NCBI GenBank assembly: GCA_015179025.1 | Contig: WHUX01000201.1 | Span: forward strand, 30,414 to 94,413 | Length of the DNA stretch: 64,000 nucleotides | DNA from: Terfezia claveryi | Lineage: Eukaryota; Ascomycota; Pezizomycetes; Pezizales; Pezizaceae | Reading direction: 5' to 3' | Shown here: positions 24,813-35,600 of the stretch, in pieces | How the letters are laid out: every line of letters begins with the position of its first letter | Numbering within the stretch: the first letter of the stretch is position 1 | Notes under the pieces: generated by a model | The model's database searches: none | What the model was told of the DNA's origin: nothing | What the model saw: the letters and a program-made list of their open reading frames with translations, nothing else | Position numbers and translations under genes: made by a program

Positions 24813-24817
24813 CTCTG

Positions 24818-25261
24818 TATGTTTTACTTGTTGCTTCTTGTCTCTCTCTATGGATTCTAGAGGGAATCCAGCGGCCTATTTATACTCCATCGAGATTTGA
24901 TGATTAAGAAAATAAATACAATAAAGGGTGGCACACTAGAAGGTGGTGCGCTGTACAAAAAGGGGTCATGTGGTCATGGTAATGAGTCACACACCTAAAC
25001 GATGGTCATGTGGCCATTGTAATGAGTCACACACCTTAAAACAGTAGTCACACGGCTATAATAAGGGTGTCTTCATATGGCAAGAGCCATGGAACTTTCC
25101 ATAGCAAATTCCATGTGCTATGGACACTTATAAAGCAGTAGGAGATGGTAGAAGGCTAGTCCTTCAACCGAGAGGCTTAGTTAAATAACATTGTAGTAAT
25201 ATAGGGAATACAAATGTATATAATCAATTATATAAGCAATGAAACAATGTTCTCCATTCCA
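24818..25261 (-). repeat. E5 3' LTR, proximal part
   Basis: Continuation of the E5 LTR after E6. It ends TCTCCATTCCA (decayed ATTACA). Contains the reverse complement of TATAAATA near 24882 and the U3 repeats with ATGGCCACATGACC-like units (about 24965-25060). A purine-rich stretch follows toward pol. Confidence 0.9.
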
Positions 25262-28200
25262 ATTCCCCACATAGAAGGATTTCCTATCCTTACTTCTCTC
25301 GCTCTACTATATTGGTTTCCATACATCCTAAGATTTGATACATTATTAATATATTAGCATTAACATGAATATCCTTAGTGTTTCCTTGACTCATGATTTT
25401 ATCTCATTCTTGTTGGATGAGAGCTCGGGTTTCATATCTGGTTCATGGTCCTTGTTTTCCTTTAGTTGTTCGATGTCTCCTGAATGTATCTTCTAAACTT
25501 CCAGTCGTCCAGAAGTCTTGAAGAATTTTAGTAGTAATATCCTTGGCATTTTCCTAGGAGTCATGTTTAGGAGAGTATCCTAGCCATCTGACCTTATATT
25601 GTCTTTCTCCAGTTCGAGGAGCTGTTCTGAATTCTAATACCTTTTCAACTTCATAACGATCATCTTGAATTGGTCCCGGTTCTTGTGATTGTCTCTAAGG
25701 GAACTGGGTAGGATCATTTTTATAATAGGGTTTGAGTTTGCTGATATGAAAAGTATTATATATGAGGTGGAGGTCAGGTTGACTGGATAGGTCTAGGCTA
25801 TAGTTATTGCGTTTCCGATTACTAGAAATAATGGGAAATAGGCCTAGCCATTTTAGTTTGAGTTTAGGTGAGACATTTGATAGGTTGACATTTTCTGAGG
25901 AAAGCATAACTTGTTGTCTGACTGAAAATTTGACTGTATTGGATAGTCGTTTGTTTGCTTGAGATGCAGGAGTCTTCTTGGCATCATATAAGTTTTTAGA
26001 TATTACCTCATGATGTTCATTTGCCAGTATATATGCATTAATGGGGTATGGAAGTATTGATATGCTGAGATGTGCATTAAATCTAAATAGTGTAGAAAAG
26101 GGGCTATTCTGTCTAGCGGCATTATACCTAGAGTTAAGTTTCAACTGTATGTCTGATAGTTTCTGTAGCCAATCAAATCCTTCGATTTTACAGGCTTTTG
26201 CTACTTGTAGAATTTCTTTGTTCATAATTTCTGATTGTCCATCTGCACGTGAATGATATGTGGTGGACGGTTCCAACTTGATTTCTTTATTCCTAGCCCA
26301 ATCTTGAAAGTGCATTGATATAAAAAGAGTGTTGCGATCAAAAACAATACAAAAAGGGTATCCTATAGTCGGGACTACATGAGTATCAAAAGTAGCAGTA
26401 CATTGTTCTGCTGTGAAATTATCTGACATAGGAATAGGAAACTTGAATCCTTATTGTCTATCGACAATCATACAAATTTATAAAATACAAACTACATGAT
26501 CTTCTTCAACAGGAATATTCAGGTACAAAATTGAACACTTAGTAAACACAGGTGCTAACTTAAGAAAATCCATCAATATGTCAGTTCATGGCCTACTTGA
26601 TACATGTAATAGGGTTACAAGTCCAAGTGGCACCTTGTTGGAATACTTTGTCCATTGACAAGTATCACAACATCTGATATAGTCCTTAGTTAGTTCTACA
26701 AAGGACTGGCAATCATATCGGTCAGTAAGATATTTTATCATTTTTTCAATGCTACCATGAGCTGTTGCTTCATGTGCATCTTTAATAACTAATTCAAGAT
26801 AGTTCTTACCTTCAATATTAAAGGTAAAGGGCAAGACTAATCTCCATTATCCTTATCTGTTCTTTACATACAAAAATCTGTCTTTTCTTCTATGATCCTT
26901 ACGGTTCACAAAGGTATCATAGCAATTCTTCCAGATAGAACATACTCTTATATACGATTGATATGCGGCTTTCATACCTGTACCTTGGTTAAGCCAATGT
27001 GTGATGAAATAGTCCTTGTCATCTTCCTATCCGTCGCTGATGTGTTTTTCTTCAATACGCTTGTTGAAAGTCAGTTCGATCCTTCCATTAAAGTTATTGA
27101 TAGTGGGTTTCTTCTCTTTGCATATGGAAGCATTATGTTCTGAGAACTTACAGAAATTACAATGCTGTCTAGAGGTCTTTGTGTCTTGAATAAAAGAGGG
27201 TTCTGGGGCTTTGTTGATAGCTACTTACTTTTTGGAACGAGTGGTAACGGCAGCGGTATTGATTGGAATTGCGTTGCTGCTACTAGCAGTTGCAGCTAGT
27301 TGTTGAGGTGTATTCTATAGTTGTTGATGGGCAACAGGAGTATCCTTGATCTCCTGTTCCATTTGTTGGGTGCTTATTTGTTCGGTAGGGTTACTGAACT
27401 GAATGCTGGGTTGGAGAGTGTAGTATGTTAGTTTGTTGGTGATCCATCTTTTTGCCCATTCTCTGATTTCTTGGATAGCTTCTTTGAGGCTAAAAGCTTG
27501 TGGAGGTGGATAAACTGGCATTTGTTGTACTAGTGCTAGTTTCTTTTGAGACTCTTTTGCAGATACAAGATATGCAAAATGAGACATAAGGAATTCTTTC
27601 TCCTTCTTAAGAACTAAAGCTGACAGGACACAGTTCATACTGCCATGTCTGTGGTAGTTGCAGACGCACATGTTTCAACAGTGAACATGTAGTTGTTCAT
27701 GGCATGGGAACTGCCATGAGTTGGACAGTAGACATCTTAGCAAAAGGACCAGTGCATCCTTTTGTATTTTTGCCAATTGCCATGAGCTAGGTCAATGGCA
27801 ATTTCCTTCGCTTCTTCAGTAGTGAGGGTGTTTTGTTGTGTGTTTTCAAAAGAGGGAGGCCTATATCTTAGGCCAAGAACTGTTAAACCTTTGTTCTTGT
27901 TTATATTGGGTACACAATCATACTCGCTAAAAACTTGTTCTAGTATGGTGGATAGAGTCTCATCATCTGGGGACTCTTCTACCTTTATCATATCATATTC
28001 ACTTTCTTCATCCTGGATGCCCTCAAAGAATGGACAGAAGATATGGTGTCCAAGTTCTTCGGCTCTTCCATGACATTTGTTGAAGTCATAGTCAATATGC
28101 TAGAAACTGATAGCTCCGCAAGAAACCATATTGTTCTGAGTAGAGGTTTCTGGTAAGTGAAAAGTTCTTAAAGCATTGGTAGAGATGTTGTGGTTGTAGG

Positions 28201-30563
28201 TATAGTTAGGAGGATCAATGTTGTTGGAAATATAATTGTCCTCGCTAGTGGCAGTGTCTAAGTATTTATGCTTTCTTGATAGAGCGTCTGCTATCAAATT
28301 TTCCTTTCCTGCAGTATTCTGTATGTCTGTATCAAATTCTATTAGGTAATCTTGCCATCACCTCAATTTTTGGCTTGCAGGCATTTGAGTATAGAAGGTT
28401 ACTAATGGTTTGTAGTCAGTAAGGATAGTGAACTTGTAACCTCATAATTGTGCTTCAAAAAATTTCAATGAGTCAATAATCACTAATAATTCCTTTTGAA
28501 AGGTAGAATAATTGAGTTGTGCTGGATTAAATTTTCTAGAGTAGAAGCATGATGGTCTGATGTACGTCAATGGTCCTTAACAAATCTACGATCCTAGTCC
28601 TACATTCCTAGTATCACAGACTAAATATTTGGGTTCAGTAGATTCATTATTCCAGGGTTTTAAAATGTGTGGGGAATTCACGAGTTCCTTAAGTTTTTCA
28701 AATGCTACGTTATGAGTATCTGTCCATTTCCATTTCTTAGTTTCTTCTTGCAGTTCTGACAAGGTGCTTGTATACGATGCCAAGTCAGGAATAAATCTGC
28801 TGAGATAATTAACAATTCCAAAGAATCCTCTAAGATCCTTTTTTCTTGTAGGAGTTGGAAATGTCAATATGGTAGTCCTTTTCTTTGGGTCTACATGTAA
28901 TCCATCTGATATCAAAACGTGTTCTAAGATTTCCAATCTTGGAGTAAAGAACTGGCATTTGCTTTCTTTGAGGTAGAATATCTCGTCTTGTAGGCGTTGA
29001 AGTACTTTCTTCAATAATTCTACATGTTCTTCATATGTTTTAGAGAATATAATAATATCATCAATATAGATGATTAAATTTTAATAGACCATGTCCTTAA
29101 AAATTTCATGCATAACGCAAACCATAGTAGCAGGTATGTTATGATCTCCTTGTTGCATAACTCTACTTCTGAAATATCCCATGTGATATAAAAAGGTAGA
29201 GTGTTGCTCAGATTGTTTATTGTTCCTGATATTAAAAAATCTATCAGCTAAGTCGAGCTTAGTCCAAATGGGATTCTCTGCTACTAGTTCAATTGCTTCA
29301 TTAATATCTAGCAATAGGGTATGGTCCGGTTCGACAGCTAAATTGCAATCTTGATAGTCATTGACATATCTGTCTTCTTCCAGTTTATCTAGTTTAGGGA
29401 TAGTGAATATGACTACAGCATTTGTGTCATTTTCTACTCTATATATGTGACCTGATGCTTCTTCTTCGACTAATTTATCATAGATTTGTTGTCTAAATCA
29501 ATGTCCTAAAGGTCACTATTTTGGTATCCAAGTAGCTCCTGCTTTTGGTTTGATAGAGTGATTAATCTTCCTTAGTGGCGGTAATTCCCATAGAATTGTT
29601 TTAGGAAATAATAAGGTAAACTCCGTTACAGGGTTGAATTGTTTCTGTACTATAGAAACAGCTATCACGAGTTCTCTTCCTGAATTGGTTTCTTCTACAT
29701 TGCTAATATTTTCCCAATTATCTGGTTCACTATAATCTGTAACTGATTCACAGTTGACCTATATATATGCTAATCTTATACCATTCACTATGGTTCTAGA
29801 TCTCTTCCATACTTTTAGCTGGAATCGAGGAATATCTTCTGGCTGGATAGTGACTGGTTCCTAATGGGCAGGAATTATTGCTCGCACTTTGCTGAGAGTA
29901 GGTTCTCCTAGTATTATATCCCATCCAGTCAAATGAGCTACGTAGAATGTTCGTTCTTCTACATAACCTATCCAATTAAGTTTGATAGTATAAGCTTTGT
30001 CTATTGTTCCTTTGGAGCCTTTAATTATAGTACTTAATGATTTCTTCTCGATACTTCTGGTTGGTATTTTTTATGAGTATATGGATTGAGAATTGATTAA
30101 GTCTCTTCCTTTTGTTTGGAGATCAATTAAAGCTAGTGCGGGGTGATCATTAGCTCTAACGAATACATTGCTAAAATCTGGTACTTGTTTTGACAAGGGT
30201 CATTCCTTGATTTTATCCTTATTGTTTTTATCCTTGGTAGCTATTGGTATAGCTAAATCTTATGCAGCTGTATGCATGGGTACCTTATTTTGTCATTTCC
30301 TATAGTCCTTGTAAGAATATCTAGAGTTCCAACACCATTGACATTTCTTGTCTCTAATTAATTGCATCTTCATCTGCTGATCCAATATTTTTGTAATAGT
30401 GTCCCAATCTGAGTTCTTCCATTTTTCTGTATTGGGTTTGGTGTTGGAATTACTGCTAGGATTAAATCCTGTTTTTTGTCGTTGATTCTAGTCCCTGCGT
30501 AGACTATGACTTCGATTTTCATTCCGAGAGTATTGTCATCGGGATATATTTGGTGTAGGTAGT
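25262..30563 (-). pseudogene. E5 pol and end of gag (family 2)
   Basis: Minus-strand order: gag zinc-knuckle remnant KKCQWCWNSRYSYKDY (about 30320-30365); protease with ALIDLQTKGRDLINSQ (DLQ at 30116-30124); RT (about 28620-29900, catalytic YIDD at 29057-29068); RNase H (about 28260-28620, ending NLIADALSRKHK); a Cys/His-rich spacer of about 1.4 kb (26840-28260); integrase zinc finger (26586-26834, HEATAHG...CCDTCQW) and core to C-terminus (25695-26429, YHSRADGQSEIMN); chromodomain (about 25490-25690, QYKVRWLGYSP). Stops and frameshifts occur throughout, and the third integrase motif region is damaged. It is a chromovirus, but only distantly related to family 1. Confidence 0.88.
26840..28260 (-). 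pseudogene. Cys/His-rich spacer between RNase H and integrase (E5)
   Basis: An extra region of about 470 codons not present in family 1. Two zinc-binding-like clusters are visible: CPTHGSSHAMNN followed by CVCNYHRHGSMNC (about 27640-27745, one frameshift inside) and a canonical CX2CX4HX4C knuckle CNFCKFSEHNASIC (27120-27161). Between them is an open stretch with AIQEIREWAKRW and Gln-rich sequence. Function unknown. It could be an extra nucleic-acid-binding domain of pol or a captured gene segment. Confidence 0.6.
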
Positions 30564-30598
30564 AGGGCTGTCACAACCGTCCTTTCCTAGCCAGGTTT

Positions 30599-30628
30599 GA
30601 GAGTCGGACGGGATTCCGTCCGACTCTC
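30599..30628 (+). promoter_or_regulatory. U3 palindrome, subtype I
   Basis: Perfect 13-bp inverted repeat GAGAGTCGGACGG / CCGTCCGACTCTC with a 4-bp centre, 30 bp from the LTR start. It is identical in the 3' LTR (36721-36750), kept imperfectly in E6 and reduced to one arm in E3. Confidence 0.75.
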
Positions 30629-30723
30629 ATTATTGTTGATTGATATCGTTGTTATCTCTGTTCCCGAGATAAGGGGTCTCGGGAACCTTATTCCTTCCGG
30701 TGGCCTTAGCCAGGAAGGAAGCC

Positions 30724-30774
30724 TATATATATAGCTTGCTCTCTCCGCCCTCTTGTTGGATCCCCATCCAACGT
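30724..30774 (+). promoter_or_regulatory. E7 core promoter and start-site hairpin
   Basis: A TATATATATA run (30724-30733) is followed 22 bp later by GTTGGAT-CCCC-ATCCAAC (30755-30772). ATCCAACGT (30766-30774) starts about 40 bp after the TATA box, a plausible fungal transcription start, and is complementary to the site after the LTR. Confidence 0.55.
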
Positions 30775-31130
30775 CTTGTATATCCAATACAGGGCCTTGC
30801 TTCTCTCCACGTTGGTGCATCTCCCTTGTGCACCTCCTTGTCTCGCCTCGACTCTGCAGCCCTGCTGCCCACCCCGTGAACCTCCTGTCCTTGCCTTGCC
30901 TCGCCTTGTCTCTGCAGCCCAGCTGCCTCCCCTGACCCTGACACACGCGGCAACTGCCTCCGCGTGTCTCGTGCCCCTTGCCCACTGTCTCTCTTGCCTC
31001 TTGCCCTTGTCTCCCGCCTCAGCCTTCCCCTAGTCACACACGTAGCGTTCCTACGTGTGTCTTGCCCTAGCCTCTGCCTTCTCCCCGGCGTACCCCTTGG
31101 TCGCCTTGTTCCCAGAGCCCACGTTACACT

Positions 31131-31139
31131 ACGTTGGAT
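31131..31139 (+). other. E7 primer binding site, self-priming type
   Basis: ACGTTGGAT, two bases after the LTR, the exact reverse complement of 30766-30774. No tRNA 3' end is matched convincingly, and the following bases are not conserved among E3, E6 and E7. Confidence 0.6.
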
Positions 31140-32105
31140 CACTCTGATCAACCGGTACGCCCAATGGCTGCCCAAGACACCACCCCCGCGCTCGCAGCCA
31201 GATTTCGAGCCTGGCAAGCTCTACCTATTCCCATGAACCAGGACGATTTCGGCAGCTATCGTCAGACCATTATCGATATATACCTGGCGGCGGATGCCTT
31301 AGGCCAACGACTGGAATTAGCCATATATGAAGACCAACAAAAACAGACCAGAACCAATGACGAGGTCACGATACTCACCGAAGACCTCCTATCGTGCCAG
31401 GCTGACCTCGCAACCGCCCAGAACGACTTGATCAATGAAAGAAGAACCATCCAGAGCCTGAATAGAGCCCTGGACACAATCCAAGCAGCCCCAGCACCCC
31501 AAGCACTACAGGCACCCAAGACCCAGGATCTCCCTACCCCGCCAAAGTTCAATGGCGACAGGACTCGCCTGAAAGCCTGGAAAAATTCCATCAAAATCAA
31601 ACTAACTGGGGATGCTGCAAAATTCCCTACCATTCAGCACTGATTAGCTTATGTATACGGCCTATTGGAGGGCAGAGCTTTGGACCAGGTCCAACCCTAT
31701 GTGCTCGATGACCGCTTCAACCTCCCTGATGTTGCTGCTCTGCTCACAATCCTCGACCGTGCCTTCGGAGACCCAGACCCCATGGGTACAGCAACTCGCG
31801 CTCTCCGAGCACTAAAACAGAAGGGCCATGACCTCTCAACATACGTGGCAGAATTCTCAAGGTTGGTAGCGGAGGTGGAGTGGAACGATCGGGTGAAGCT
31901 GGAACAGTTCGAGGAAGGCCTCAATATTGAGCTCAAACAGGCCCTCCTCCAATCTCCAGATGTTAAAACCCTGGATGAATTCATTGATCAGGCATCCAAG
32001 ATGGAGCAAAAGATGGCTAGCTTGAGAGTCCAGGTCAGCGCCCCCAGTACCTATCGGCCTCCTGTTAGAGCCCAGCACCTCCAGCAACATACTCGACCCC
32101 AGAAC

Positions 32106-32351
32106 ATCAGCAAGAAAAAAGTGGCATCGGGACGCCAGGTGGTGTCTCCAGGAGACAGGGTTGTCTCTTGTGTCTTTTGTGTCTTTTGTGTCTCCTGGAT
32201 GTCTCCTGAGTGTCTCCTATGTGTCTCCTGGTGTCTCCTAGTGTCTCTAGGAGACACCAGGAGACATTCTGCCAATCGTGGAGACACATCTTGTCTCCAA
32301 TGGCATTACTGTCTCTAGAGACACTAGAGACAAACTATTTTCTTTCCTGAT
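32106..32351. mobile_element. Small TIR element (MITE-like) in E7 gag, related to E10
   Basis: 246 bp. Ends ATCAGCAAGAAAAAAGT... and ...TTTTCTTTCCTGAT are imperfect inverted repeats of about 18 bp. The duplication GAAC flanks it (32102-32105 and 32352-32355). The E6 gag (about 23265) has an uninterrupted CAGAACCCTAG here. Inside is an array of about ten GTCTCC/GGAGAC hexamers in both orientations. Its first 35 bp resemble the ends of E10, including GCATC-GGGACGC. It has no coding capacity, so it is non-autonomous. Confidence 0.85.
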
Positions 32352-32609
32352 GAACCCTAGCCCTCAGATGCAAGCTACAGCCAATAAGCCAGCCCACCCA
32401 TCCCTGGTGGCGGGCGGCACCACCCCCATGGATTTATCATCAGGAAGGCCCCGCCTGACACAAGAAGAGAGGGAACGTCGCCGCAACAATGGGTTGTGCA
32501 TTGCCTGTGGGAAAGGGGACCACTTTATTGTGGCATGTCCCCTCCGAAAAAACCGCTCCCTGGCCGCTCATGCCATCTCGGAAGCCCGGATCGAAGAGGT
32601 TGACGAGGC

Positions 32610-32616
32610 GGGAAAA
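32610..32616 (+). promoter_or_regulatory. Candidate -1 frameshift site, E7 gag-pol
   Basis: GGGAAAA in phase G GGA AAA of gag, 16 nt before the gag stop. Pol is open in the -1 frame from before this point. Confidence 0.65.
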
Positions 32617-35600
32617 GCCCTGTCCCTTGCCTAGTCACTGACACTAGCAAGGGACCTGCCCCAGGCCATTTGTCTTTGTCTGAATTTTCTGTGTATTCCG
32701 CTTCTTCTGTTGTTGACGAATCTCGCTTGTTCAGCGAGCATTTTGTTGTATCTATCTCTCTCAATATCAATGATAGAACGATTACCACGTCAGCCCTTAT
32801 AGATTGCGGAGCCTCAGGAATTGCATTCGTTGACCAGGCCTTTGTCAGTAAATTCGCTATACCCACGTCCAAGCTCAAAACCCCCCGCGTTCTGGATGTT
32901 ATCGACGGTCGACCCATCTCCTCCGGGGATATCACCGATATTGCGTGCGTGCCTGCCTTGGTCGGGGATCACTCCGAGGCAAACCTCCCAATGTTCGTGA
33001 CAAAGCTCAAATACCCGATTGTCTTTGGAATCCCCTGGCTTAGAATGCATGATGTATCGGTCAGCTTCGGCTCCTACACCCTGCAGTTCAACAGCCAATA
33101 TTGCAAAAAGCACTGCGGGAATCCAAAGGCCACCGTCACTGGGTTGTGTGCCTTGCCCACCCCGATAATCCACCCGACCCAGGTGGTGCACCTGCCTGCG
33201 CACCTCGATGCCAATTCCCCTATTCCCCCCGCTTTTCCCCCTGTGCCCCCGATTTCCCCTGTGCCCCCGGTTTCCCCTGTGCCCCCAGTTCCCCCTGTCC
33301 CCCCTGTGCCCCCGGGTCCCCAAAAACCTCTGAATGTTAGCTTCATCGGGGCAGGGGCTTTCGCTTACCTCACCAGGAGGCACAAGCTGAAGGCTCATGC
33401 CCTATCTATACACGAGGTTAACCTGGAAATCAACAAGATGCGGCCTAAGAAGGAGTGGAAGGCTATGGTCCCGGATGAATATCACGAGTTTATTGATCTG
33501 TTCTCGGAAAAAGCCACGGAGAAGCTGGCGCCCCACCGGCCATATGACCACACGATTCCGCTGATAGAGGGTAAGACCCCCCCCTATGGGCCCCTCTATG
33601 GAATGTCCCGGGTAGAGCTGGAAGCCCTAAAAAAGTACTTGGAGGAAAACCTCAACAAGAGTTTTATTCGCCATAGCTCCTCCCCAGCGGGTGCCCCTGT
33701 GCTGTTCGTGAAGAAGTCGGACTGCTCTCTTCGCTTGTGCGTTGATTATCGTGGCCTGAACGAGATAACGGTCAAGAACAGGTATCCCCTACCTCTGATC
33801 CAGGAAACATTAGCCAGGCTCTCCAAGGCAAAATGGTTCACCAAACTGGATTTAAGAGGGGCTTACAACCTGGTACGGATCGCCGAGGGGGAGGAGTGGA
33901 AAACTGCCTTCCGGACGCGATATGGCCATTTTGAGTATAATGTGATGCCTTTCGGCTTAACCAACGCCCCCGCCTCTTTTCAGCACTTTATCAATGATAC
34001 TCTGCGGGACTTTCTGGATGTATTCTGCACCGCCTACCTGGACGATATCCTCATTTACTCGGATACCCTAGCAGAACACAAGATCCACGTCCGACAAGTG
34101 CTAGAGAAGCTGGAGGGAGCTAAGTTATATCTGAAGCCGGAAAAATGCGAGTTCCATGTGCAGAAGGTCAAGTATCTGGGGCTAATTATCACCACGGAGG
34201 GCATCCAGATGGACCCTGCGAAGGTTGCTGCGATCCAGGAGTGGGAAACTCCAGCCAACCTCAAGGATGTACAGGCCTTCCTGGGTTTTGCTAACTTCTA
34301 TCGCCGGTTCATTCTGGGATATTCGAAGATCGTGGCACTACTGACAGCATTAACCAAGACCAAGGGCATGGAAAAGGGCCAACGCTTCCAGTGGGGTCTG
34401 GAAGCCCAATCTGCCTTCGAGAAACTCAAGGAAGCCTTCTGCTCAGCCCCGATCCTGGCCCACTTCGACTCCGACAGCGAGTGTATCGTAGAAACAGATG
34501 CCTCCGACTATGTGTCCGCCGGAATCCTGTCCCAGCATGTGAACGGCATCCTCCACCCAGTGGCATACTTCTCAAAAAAGCACTCTCTGGCGGAGTGTAA
34601 TTATGAAATCTATGATAAGGAGTTAATGGCCATTGTGCGAGCATTCGAGGAGTGGAGGCCACACCTGGAGTCAGCCAAGGGGATCATTGAGGTGCTATCC
34701 GATCATAAGAATCTTGAGTACTTCACCACCACTAAGCTGCTAAACCGACGGCAGGCTAGGTGGTCGGAGTTCTTATCTCGATTCAACTTCAAGATCAAGT
34801 ATCGGCCTGGAAAGGCTGGTGGGAAACCAGACGCACTGACTAGGAGATCAGGAGATCTCCCTAAAGGGGGGGATGAAAGGCTGAAGTACCAAAATCAGGT
34901 GGTACTGAAACCTGAAAATCTCGACCTGGCGGCCACTAGCCATGCTGATGCTGATGCTGATGCTGATGCTGATACTAATGCTGATGCTGATGCTGATGCT
35001 GATGCTGATGCTGATGCTAAAGCTGAAGCGAACCCAGGAGCAGATCTCCTTCTGCAGATACAACGGGCATATGCGGAGGACGACCTGGTTAAGGATATAA
35101 TCGCTGCAGTGGAGTCTGGACAGTGCCGTCACACCAAGATTTCCCTAGCCGAGTGCACCACTCAGGACGGCCTCCTATACCACCTAGATTGGCTCTATAT
35201 ACCTGAAGGAGAGCTGCGGATGCAGCTGATCAAGGAACACCATGATACCCTGGCTGCGGGTCATCCTGGGGTAGCTAAAACGTTAGAGCTGCTAGCTAGG
35301 CAATATACGTGGATTGACCAACGGAAGGAGGTGGAGCGGTACATACGGAATTGCCATGTCTGCAAGCGTGCCAAACCCACCCGCCATGCTCCGTATGATA
35401 CCCTGAAGCCCCTGGAAGTCCCAGAACAACCCTGGCAACACCTGACTATGGACTTCGTCACCGGATTGCCGGAAGACTCGGGATTCAATGCCATCTTAAT
35501 GGTAGTGGATCGGTTAACGAAAATGAGGCATGTGATACCCTGTCGAGACACCTGCTCGGCCCCCGAATTGGCATCCCTCTACCTGGATAATGTCTTCCGT

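Larger units (their letters stand above)
30569..31128 (+). repeat. E7 5' LTR
   Basis: TGTCACAACC to CACGTTACA. U3 palindrome 30599-30628. TATATATATA at 30724-30733. Hairpin GTTGGAT-CCCC-ATCCAAC at 30755-30772. U5-side hairpin ACACACGTAG-CGTTC-CTACGTGTGT near 31036-31060. Confidence 0.96.
31164..32634 (+). pseudogene. E7 gag
   Basis: First ATG after the primer site gives MAAQDTTPALAARFRAW. It continues with a helical region (LAIYEDQQKQTRTNDEVTIL), the capsid core LKAWKNSIKIKL...LDQVQPYVLDDRFNLPDV...FGDPDPMGTATRALRAL, then the zinc knuckle CIACGKGDHFIVAC (32497-32538, CX2CX4HX4C). It ends TAG at 32632-32634. Two faults: TGA at 31641-31643, where E6 shows CGA, and the TIR element at 32106-32351, which with its duplication adds 250 bp and shifts the frame. 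Without these it would be about 406 residues, normal for this class. Confidence 0.94.

Noticed and set aside
31134..31150. tRNA primer site TGGATCACTCTG in E7
   Set aside because: It would need a T discriminator base, begins five bases from the LTR, and the bases after TGGAT differ in E3 and E6.
31134..31163. Possible gag start upstream at a TTG codon
   Set aside because: The codon overlaps the primer binding site; the first ATG (31164) matches the gag start of E6 (MATQ).
32632..32634. Gag-pol expression by stop-codon readthrough
   Set aside because: Pol is not in the frame of gag; it is open in the -1 frame across the stop.
34848..35132. Minus-strand frame with a Ser-Ile repeat
   Set aside because: Shadow of the GCTGAT codon repeat in the E7 pol.
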